Source: Halieaceae bacterium (GTDB taxonomy: Bacteria; Pseudomonadota; Gammaproteobacteria; Pseudomonadales; Halieaceae). Taken from it: a DNA stretch of 61,862 bases. Every line of letters begins with the position of its first letter. Positions within the stretch are counted from its first letter, which is position 1. A model generated the notes under the pieces. The model was not told the DNA's origin. It saw only the letters and a program-made list of their open reading frames with translations, and searched no databases. Of this stretch, positions 55,558 through 61,862 are shown piece by piece. The position numbers and the translations under genes were made by a program. The stretch spans positions 1 to 61,862 of the forward strand of contig JAHEEV010000013.1 of the NCBI GenBank assembly GCA_024640505.1. The letters are read 5' to 3'.

Positions 55558-56867
55558 CGCGTCCCTTGCGATTTGCGCTTACCCTGCTGTTGTTATCGAC
55601 CTGTCCCGCGCTTCTGGCCGATACCAGCGCCGGCAGCCTGGCGGCTGTCAAGACCCTGAAAATCGACCGGGGCCTCAGTGAAGAGGGCAAAGCCTGTATC
55701 ACCTGTCACCAGCAGACCACGCCAGGCCAGGTGGCGGATTGGGCCGACAGCCGTCACGCCCACGCCGGGGTATCCTGTATCGACTGCCACCAGGTCGCCG
55801 GGGATTCCCCCATGGCCGCGCGCCACGCCAATGTGCAGGATACGCCGGTGTATGTCTCCGCCCTCGTCTCGCCTGCCGTGTGTGGCCGCTGTCATGTGGA
55901 CGCCAAGAAGCAATTTGATGCCTCCGGCCATTTTCGGGCGTACCGACAGATCATTCCCAAGGACAGCCTGCATGCCCTGCAGGTGGTGCACGAGGGACGC
56001 AATCATCCGGAGCTTTCCGGAGCGCCGGGAGAAACCGGTTGTATGCAGTGTCACGGTATCGAGATCAAGCTGGACGCTAACAACCGGCCGACGCCGGAGA
56101 CCTGGCCCAACAACGGCATGGGTAATATCTACCCGGATGGCAGTACCGGCAGCTGTAACGCCTGCCACAGCCGTCATAAGTTCTCGATCGCGGAGGCCCG
56201 GCACCCCAACGCCTGCGCGTCCTGTCACCTGGGCCCGGATCACCCCAATATCGAGATTTTCAACAACTCCAAGCATGGCCATATCTACAACACCGAGGGC
56301 GATGAATGGACTATGGACAGTGCACCGGATGCCTGGGAGCCGGGCGACTACCGCGGTCCCACCTGCGCCACCTGCCATATGAGCGGCATCGGCGAGTTGC
56401 AGGTCACTCACAATATCAGTGAGCGCCTCTACTGGAACCTGTGGGCGAAGAAGTCCAGTGTTCGCGGTTCCGACGATGTACTCAGCCCGCTGCTGGGCGA
56501 CGGACCCGCCGGTCGCGAGAAAATGAAACTGGTGTGCAACAACTGTCACACCCGGACCCACACCGACAATTTCTTCAAGCAGGGCGACAAGGCGGTCATG
56601 CTCTACAACGAGGCCTACTACGAACCGGCGACGGCCATGCTCAATGAACTGAAGGAGAAGGGGCTGCTCAAGGACAATCCCTGGACGGACGAATTCCAGA
56701 TCACCTACTACTACCTGTGGCACCACGAGGGCCGACGTGCCCGTCAGGGCGCCATGATGGGTGCGCCGGATTATGCTCACTGGCACGGTTTCTTTGAGCT
56801 GCAGCAGGATCTCTACAAGCTGGAACAGATTTACGCGCAGCGCCTGGAGAGCGGCGCTATCGAGTAG
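55554..56867 (+). CDS. haoA: Octaheme hydroxylamine-oxidoreductase-like cytochrome
   Basis: The 437-residue periplasmic protein has a signal peptide (ending ALLA) and eight CXXCH motifs at C48, C75, C110, C163, C201, C221, C271 and C328. After the last heme comes the HAO-type helix segment LWHHEGRRARQGAMMGAPDY followed by HWHGFFEL, so it is a HAO relative and not an OTR or NrfA type. HAO oxidises hydroxylamine; the Campylobacterota relatives with a NapC partner reduce nitrite and hydroxylamine. Which applies depends on the Tyr that cross-links the P460 heme. TYYYLW (384-389) has tyrosines close to that region, but an alignment is needed. Confidence 0.82.
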   Translation: MTRPLRFALTLLLLSTCPALLADTSAGSLAAVKTLKIDRGLSEEGKACITCHQQTTPGQVADWADSRHAHAGVSCIDCHQVAGDSPMAARHANVQDTPVYVSALVSPAVCGRCHVDAKKQFDASGHFRAYRQIIPKDSLHALQVVHEGRNHPELSGAPGETGCMQCHGIEIKLDANNRPTPETWPNNGMGNIYPDGSTGSCNACHSRHKFSIAEARHPNACASCHLGPDHPNIEIFNNSKHGHIYNTEGDEWTMDSAPDAWEPGDYRGPTCATCHMSGIGELQVTHNISERLYWNLWAKKSSVRGSDDVLSPLLGDGPAGREKMKLVCNNCHTRTHTDNFFKQGDKAVMLYNEAYYEPATAMLNELKEKGLLKDNPWTDEFQITYYYLWHHEGRRARQGAMMGAPDYAHWHGFFELQQDLYKLEQIYAQRLESGAIE

Positions 56868-56885
56868 GCGCAGGGGGCTGCGGTA

Positions 56886-58073
56886 TCAGCCGGGCTTGCC
56901 GTCTGCCCGGGGGCCGGCCAGGATGGGCAGGTAGCGATACAGGAAAGCGCTGAATCCGATGATCCACAGGGCCGCCGAGAGCCGCCAGGCCCAGGGCGAC
57001 AGCTCCACCGCAGCCAGCGGCAGCAGGGCGCGAACGGCCCCTGCCAGGACGATGGCTGCGAAGGCCCAGGCCATATAGCCGGGGGTGTCGAGCGCTCGCC
57101 CGGTATGCCCGAGGGAGACCCGCGACATCATGGTCAGGATCATGCCGCCGATGGTACCGATGGCCAACAGGTGGATCAGGTTTTTTTCCGCTACCGGGTC
57201 ATCCCCCGCCCACGCCAGACCAGCCAGTGTCAGGGGAATGCACAGGTAGCTCAGGTGCATGGACCACAACAGGGGTACCCCGCCGGTCTTCCACCCCCGC
57301 CACCTCCCCAGCCGATAGAGATGGATCATGCTGCTGGCCAGGTACAGCCACTGCAGCCAATGGCCGCTCCGATATGCGGGCTCCAGGGTGGCGCTCACGC
57401 CAACCAGGACCACGCTGCCAATCGCCAGAACGTCGAGCCACCCGGGTGAAGGTGAGATGCCCAGGGAGAGGCGGTTGTTGGTGAACAGGGGAATCACCCT
57501 GCCGCCGACGATTACCACCAGCACGGTGACCATCCAGAGGGTGCCGTAGTGCAGCCGCGTGCTGCGCAGGGGATCATCGGCACTGAGGTAGCTGGCGGTA
57601 TCCAGCGCCGCCAGGGCGAGCAGTACCGGCACAAACAACAGGTTGCGCCACTGGCGACGGGCCCACACTCTGCGGGTCAGCTCCAGCACAAGCAGCAGCA
57701 TGAACAGCATCTCCGCCGCCCACGCGAGCCATAGCCAGGCGGGTACCAGCCACAGCAGGCAGCGGGCCAGTAACCACAATCCGAACAGCAGCTGGAGCCG
57801 GCCTCCACGGGTGCCCGGGATACCCGTCCAGTTGGCGACGGCGGTGAGCAGGAAACCCGCGACAACCGCCATGGCAAAGCCGAAGACCATCTCGTGGGCG
57901 TGCCACCAGTGTGGCGGCAGGGCCGCGTCCCACTGTCCGGGAAACAGGATCCAGTGGAGCCAGCGGAGCATGGCGAGCACGGCAAACACGCCCGCGAGCA
58001 GAAAACCGGCGCGGAATGACAGACGCCAGAGCGGCGCAGGCTCCGGTTCGCCGGATGGCATGTTGATCTGCAT
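56886..58073 (-). CDS. nnrS: NnrS family heme-copper membrane protein
   Basis: From the ATG at 58073 (MQINMPSGEPEPAPLW) the 395-residue protein has about twelve helices and the NnrS histidine motif PPHWWHAHEMVFGFAMAVVA near residue 55, followed by GGRVIPLFTNNRL and a late NLIHLLAIGTIGGMILTMMS. NnrS relieves stress from nitric oxide and related species and often accompanies denitrification or Hao-like genes. It is convergent with haoA, 18 bases apart. A longer start at 58133 is possible. Confidence 0.85.
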   Translation of the reverse strand: MQINMPSGEPEPAPLWRLSFRAGFLLAGVFAVLAMLRWLHWILFPGQWDAALPPHWWHAHEMVFGFAMAVVAGFLLTAVANWTGIPGTRGGRLQLLFGLWLLARCLLWLVPAWLWLAWAAEMLFMLLLVLELTRRVWARRQWRNLLFVPVLLALAALDTASYLSADDPLRSTRLHYGTLWMVTVLVVIVGGRVIPLFTNNRLSLGISPSPGWLDVLAIGSVVLVGVSATLEPAYRSGHWLQWLYLASSMIHLYRLGRWRGWKTGGVPLLWSMHLSYLCIPLTLAGLAWAGDDPVAEKNLIHLLAIGTIGGMILTMMSRVSLGHTGRALDTPGYMAWAFAAIVLAGAVRALLPLAAVELSPWAWRLSAALWIIGFSAFLYRYLPILAGPRADGKPG

Positions 58074-58183
58074 GGCCGCGGCGGGCTCCCGTGGACTCGA
58101 CAAGCGGGCAGGGTAGCTTAAAACGAGTGCCAACAGGAGAGGTGTCCGCTAGTATGTGCCCCGCTGGCAACCGGAGATTCCGC

Positions 58184-58816
58184 ATGAAATTATGGCATTG
58201 TAATGGCGCCCGCTCCCTGCGGCCCCTGTGGGCACTGGAAGAGATGGGTCTGGACTACGAACTGGAGGTACTGCCGTTTCCGCCGCGCATATTCCAGAAG
58301 TCGTATCTGGAGGTGAACAGCCTCGGCACTGTCCCGTTTTTCGTGGACGGTGAGGTGGAGATGACGGAATCCTCCGCGATCTGCCAGTACCTGGTCGATC
58401 GTTACCGCCAGTATGAATTCGGCCTGCAGCCGGATCACCCGGAATACGGTGCCTACCTCAACTGGCTGCACCAGTCCGACGCCACCCTGACCTTCCCCCA
58501 GACCCTGGTCATGCGCTATTACGTGCTGGAGCCGTCGGAGGAGAAAAAAGCCGTGGGGGACGACTATGCGAAGTGGTTTATCGCCCGTTTGCGCTGGCTG
58601 GACGATCACCTCCGCAACCACGAGTTCCTGGTGGACAACCGCTTTACCGTCGCTGATATCGCCGTGGGTTATGCCCTGTACCTGGGCTGCGCGCTCAAGC
58701 TCGACGGGCGCTACCAGCCACAGACCCGCGCCTACCTGGATCGCCTCAGGGAACGGCCCGCCTTCCAGCGGGCGGACGGCTTCGGGGAACCGCTGCAATT
58801 GCCCGGATTGGATTGA
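58184..58816 (+). CDS. Glutathione S-transferase family protein
   Basis: The 210-residue product from the ATG at 58184 (GGAG eight bases before) has a thioredoxin-like N-terminal domain with GTVPFFVDGEVEMTESSAIC (glutathione-binding E-S-S-A motif) and an all-helical C-terminal domain (FTVADIAVGYALYLG). The catalytic residue cannot be assigned; there is no Cys or Tyr at the usual first-loop place (HCNGARSLRP offers Ser). Substrate unknown. Confidence 0.85.
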   Translation: MKLWHCNGARSLRPLWALEEMGLDYELEVLPFPPRIFQKSYLEVNSLGTVPFFVDGEVEMTESSAICQYLVDRYRQYEFGLQPDHPEYGAYLNWLHQSDATLTFPQTLVMRYYVLEPSEEKKAVGDDYAKWFIARLRWLDDHLRNHEFLVDNRFTVADIAVGYALYLGCALKLDGRYQPQTRAYLDRLRERPAFQRADGFGEPLQLPGLD

Positions 58817-58897
58817 TCGCGAGCGCTGCCGTCGTCCCGTTGGCGCCCGCCTTCGTATATACTGTGCGCCCTCGATCCAGCGGTATCTTGTGAATCC

Positions 58898-60307
58898 ATG
58901 GCAAAGAAGCAACGCGGCCTGAAGAGCAGGGCCATTCCCCGCGGCTTGTCCGTATCACTGGCCGGTTTGCGCGCCGGCAGTGCACTGGCGGTGGACAGCG
59001 CCGTGCAGAAGGTGATGCGTCGCAAGTCCACCGACGGCGACTCCGAATTCGCCCAGCGGGAAGCGCGCCGGTTTGTTGGCGAACTGGGCAAGCTCAAGGG
59101 CACCTACGTCAAGATCGGGCAGATGATGGCCCTGTTCGGTGAGCACTTTCTGCCACCGGCACTTGCCGATGCCATGCATGACCTGGGCGACCAGACAGAA
59201 CCCCTGCACTGGGATGCCCTGGAATCTGCCGTACGCGTCAGCCTGGGCGCGCGTTTCGACGAGCTGGATATCGAGCCCGAGGCCATTGCCGCTGCCTCCC
59301 TCGCCCAGGTGCACCTGGCCAAAGTGCGCGAGACGGGCGAGTGGATCTGCCTCAAGATCCAGTACCCCGGGCTGGCGGAGGTCATCGATTCGGATTTCGA
59401 TGCAGTGGTACGGATGCTCTTGCTCGCCCGCTGGGTCAAGGCAGGCCGTGACCTGGACGACTGGCTGGAATCCATGCGCCAGCACCTGCACAACGAAATC
59501 GACTACCACCGGGAAGCGGAACTCACGACCCGCATGGGTGACCTGGTACGCGGCGTCGAGGTGAGCGGGGTCACGTATCACGTGCCCGTGGTTCACGAGC
59601 ACTTTTGTACCGATACGGTACTGGCCCTGGAGTACATGGACGGCTATTCGGTGACGGATGAACGCGTCGCCGTCCTGTCCCAGGAACGGCGCAATGCCCT
59701 TGCCAAGGGCATGCTCGAGCTGTTCTTCTTCGAACTCTATGACTGGGGCTGCCTGCAGACCGACCCCAACTTCGGCAACTACCTGCTGCGCCTGGAAGAC
59801 CGCCGCAAGCGGGAAGCCAACGACGAGCTGGTGTTGCTGGATTTTGGCTCGATCCTGGATTGCTCTGAGGAGTTTCTCTATCACCTGCGCCACATCATCG
59901 ATGCGGGACAGCAGCAGGACGTTCCCCGGCTGGTGGACAGCCTGATCGGCCTCGGCTGCCTGCAGCCGGATGCCAGTGAGGAGGGGCGACAGATGTTCGC
60001 CGACTTCTGCATGCACCTGCTGGAGCCGCTGCGGCCGCCGGATCAGTTGCCGGCGGAGTACCTCAACGACAAGGGAGAGTACTGCTGGGCCCGCTCCAGC
60101 CTGATGCGTCGGGCGGGCAAACAGGCTGCCCTGTCGGCCACCAGTCGCCACTTCAGCCCGCCGTCGCGGGATTTCGCGCTGATCGCCCGCAAGCTTACTG
60201 GCGTATTTACCTTTATCGACGTACTCGAGGCGGAATTCAACGCCTACGAGATGGTGGAGTCACACATTCGGCGCTGGCGTAAGAGGGAAGGACTTGGCAA
60301 AAGGTAA
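58898..60307 (+). CDS. ABC1/UbiB-family atypical kinase, first copy
   Basis: The 469-residue protein has the ABC1 hallmarks: the KxGQ motif in YVKIGQMMALFGEHF, the Ala-rich loop AAASLAQVHLAKV that replaces the kinase P-loop, the Lys in WICLKIQYPG, QTDPNFGNYLLR and LLDFGSIL. UbiB-type members act in ubiquinone synthesis or lipid handling as ATPases. No C-terminal membrane anchor is visible, unlike UbiB proper. It overlaps the second copy by 14 bases. Confidence 0.85.
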   Translation: MAKKQRGLKSRAIPRGLSVSLAGLRAGSALAVDSAVQKVMRRKSTDGDSEFAQREARRFVGELGKLKGTYVKIGQMMALFGEHFLPPALADAMHDLGDQTEPLHWDALESAVRVSLGARFDELDIEPEAIAAASLAQVHLAKVRETGEWICLKIQYPGLAEVIDSDFDAVVRMLLLARWVKAGRDLDDWLESMRQHLHNEIDYHREAELTTRMGDLVRGVEVSGVTYHVPVVHEHFCTDTVLALEYMDGYSVTDERVAVLSQERRNALAKGMLELFFFELYDWGCLQTDPNFGNYLLRLEDRRKREANDELVLLDFGSILDCSEEFLYHLRHIIDAGQQQDVPRLVDSLIGLGCLQPDASEEGRQMFADFCMHLLEPLRPPDQLPAEYLNDKGEYCWARSSLMRRAGKQAALSATSRHFSPPSRDFALIARKLTGVFTFIDVLEAEFNAYEMVESHIRRWRKREGLGKR

Positions 60308-61628
60308 AGGTAAGCAGGACAAGGACGATCGCCACAAGGCCATACCCACCTCGCGGGTGAGCCGGTTCGGCAGGATGGCCCGGATGGCCGGCGGCGTGGC
60401 CGGCGGGATGCTGGCTGAGGGCACCCGACAACTGCGTGCGGGCAAGCGTCCCAAGGCAAGGGATATGCTGATGACCCCCGCCAATGCCCGGCGGGTGGCG
60501 GATCAGCTGGCGACCATGCGCGGCGCTGCCATGAAGGTCGGCCAGATCCTTTCCATGGATACGGGCGATTTCCTGCCCCGGGAGCTGGCAGACATCCTGG
60601 CCAGGTTGCGGTCTGATGCCCGGTACATGCCCCCGGCCCAGCTGGAAAAGGTGATGACTGAGGCCTATGGGGAGGACTGGGAGTCACTGTTCTACGGTTT
60701 CGAGCAGACACCCCTGGCAGCCGCTTCCATCGGTCAGGTGCATCGCGCCACCTCGCCGGACGGGCGCCATATCGTGCTCAAGGTACAGTATCCCGGTGTC
60801 GCCGCTAGCATCGACAGCGACGTGGATAATATCGCCTCGCTGTTGCGTATGTCCGGCCTGCTGCCTTCAGACCTCGATATCAAACCGCTGCTGGAAGACG
60901 CCAAACGCCAGCTCAAGGACGAGGCGGATTACCACAAGGAAGCGGGATTCCTGCGGGCCTTCGGTGAAGTGCTGGGCGACGACGAGCGCTTCATACTGCC
61001 CGAAGTTTTGCCGGAGCTGACCCGTCAGACCGTGCTGCCCATGACCTACGTCAGCGGCGCTCCCATCGATTCTGTCATCGACCTGCCCCAGGCCGAGCGG
61101 GACCGGGTAATGTCGGCCCTCGTCGAGCTGATGCTGATGGAACTCTTCGAGCTGCGTATGGTGCAGACTGACCCCAATTTCGCGAACTACCAGTACCGCC
61201 GCAAGACCGGGGAGATCGTGCTGCTGGACTTTGGCGCTACCCGGCATTTCAAGGCCGGATTCGTCAACAATTACAAACGGCTGGCCAAGGCGGCGATCGC
61301 GGGTGACCGGGACCGGGTTGCGGCCGCGGCAGAGAAACTGGGCTATGCGGTGGGTGACGCGGACAGCGAATACCGCGCCCTGGTGCTGGAGCTCTTCCTG
61401 CTGGCACTGGAGCCTCTGCGCTTCGATGAGGATTACGATTTTGCCGCGTCGGATATGGCGCGCAATATGTCGGCCCTGGGCGAGGAGATCAGTAACTTCC
61501 GGGATTTCTGGCAGGCGCCGCCCACGGACGCGGTGTACTTCCATCGCAAGCTGGGCGGTATGTTCATGCTGGCCAGTCGACTCAAGGCCCGGGTGAACGT
61601 GCACCACCTGATCCAGCGCTGGTTGTAG
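60294..61628 (+). CDS. ABC1/UbiB-family atypical kinase, second copy
   Basis: The 444-residue protein begins with TTG at 60294 behind GAGGGAAGGAC. It has KVGQILSMDTGDFLP, AAASIGQVHRATSPDG, HIVLKVQYPG, QTDPNFANYQYRR and LLDFGATRHFKAG, so all ABC1 motifs are intact. It belongs to a different subgroup from its neighbour (longer, basic N-terminus GKGKQDKDDRHKA). The Leu-stop end (TTG TAG) coincides with the head of a REP element. Confidence 0.85.
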   Translation: MAKGKGKQDKDDRHKAIPTSRVSRFGRMARMAGGVAGGMLAEGTRQLRAGKRPKARDMLMTPANARRVADQLATMRGAAMKVGQILSMDTGDFLPRELADILARLRSDARYMPPAQLEKVMTEAYGEDWESLFYGFEQTPLAAASIGQVHRATSPDGRHIVLKVQYPGVAASIDSDVDNIASLLRMSGLLPSDLDIKPLLEDAKRQLKDEADYHKEAGFLRAFGEVLGDDERFILPEVLPELTRQTVLPMTYVSGAPIDSVIDLPQAERDRVMSALVELMLMELFELRMVQTDPNFANYQYRRKTGEIVLLDFGATRHFKAGFVNNYKRLAKAAIAGDRDRVAAAAEKLGYAVGDADSEYRALVLELFLLALEPLRFDEDYDFAASDMARNMSALGEEISNFRDFWQAPPTDAVYFHRKLGGMFMLASRLKARVNVHHLIQRWL

Positions 61629-61650
61629 GAGCCCGCGGCCTGCCGGCCCC

Positions 61651-61862
61651 TTGTAGGAGCCCGCTCCGCGGGCGATCGGTCCCCCGGGCGATCGCGGACG
61701 GAGTCCGCTCCTACAGGAACACGACCCCTTGTAGGAGCCCGCTCCGCGGGCGATCGGTCCCCCGGGCGATCGCGGACGGAGTCCGCTCCTACAGGAACAC
61801 GACCCCTTGTAGGAGCCCGCTCCGCGGGCGATCGGTCCCCGGGCGATGGTGGCCCGGGCGAT
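61651..61862. repeat. Tandem REPIN array, 78-base period, running off the window
   Basis: Two full 78-base units (61651-61728 and 61729-61806) and part of a third contain a direct REP (arms GCCCGC/GCGGGC) and an inverted REP (arms GCGGAC/GTCCGC), separated by a C-rich spacer. The units are identical over their full length, so the duplication is recent. A truncated REP head precedes them at 61624. Confidence 0.88.

Overview
The window is a contiguous, GC-rich gammaproteobacterial chromosome segment. The evidence is the complete S10-spc-alpha ribosomal operons, fabA-fabB, the ispB / rplU-rpmA-obgE-proB block, and the order rplQ ... uvrA-MFS-ssb, which is the order I remember from Pseudomonas. 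The multiheme cytochromes, flavocytochrome c and UrcA protein suggest an environmental, probably aquatic, lineage with a branched respiratory chain. The sequence alone does not allow naming a genus.

Region by region: 1-2000 holds the 3' end of tuf, a repeat-rich gap with two fold-back hairpins, and three small genes (tandem TM2 protein, DUF465/YdcH-like, short DksA/TraR zinc-finger protein) that separate tuf from the S10 operon. 1962-15971 is the ribosomal superoperon (rpsJ to rplQ, with secY and rpoA), with two clear sigma70-type promoters and a terminator. 16000-20600 is an accessory block between rplQ and uvrA: a flavocytochrome c sulfide dehydrogenase pair behind a palindrome-rich promoter, then a DUF6502/DUF5666 pair. 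20668-30190 holds uvrA, an MFS transporter, ssb, a RmlD-like protein, moaB-moeA and fabAB. 30191-35583 is a sugar-nucleotide block (manC, galU, phosphomannomutase, pgi). 35656-40199 is ispB and rplU-rpmA-obgE-proB. 40480-45956 holds an aldehyde dehydrogenase, small membrane proteins, a ZIP transporter, an isoprenylcysteine methyltransferase-like protein, a rhodanese, ferrochelatase and UrcA.

45992-58073 is the most interesting part: two divergent respiratory clusters carrying 45 CXXCH heme motifs in about 11 kb. The leftward cluster reads MenA-like prenyltransferase, NapC/CymA-like tetraheme quinol dehydrogenase, a mosaic nonaheme cytochrome with an ethylbenzene-dehydrogenase-type heme domain, MtrA decaheme, MtrB porin and MtrC/OmcA decaheme lipoprotein. 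This is a complete predicted route from quinol to the cell surface. A perfect FNR/Anr box lies in front of mtrA. The rightward cluster is a NapC-type tetraheme plus an octaheme hydroxylamine-oxidoreductase-like enzyme (HaoC-HaoA), followed convergently by nnrS. The window ends with a GST and two tandem ABC1-family kinases.

Three kinds of small palindromic repeat sit between genes. GTAG-type REP/REPIN elements have stem arms that vary with full base-pair compensation. Two unrelated hairpin families each show the opposite pattern: the central loop is conserved between copies while the long self-complementary arms differ. Each of these two families occurs here as one oppositely oriented pair. 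I do not recognise them.
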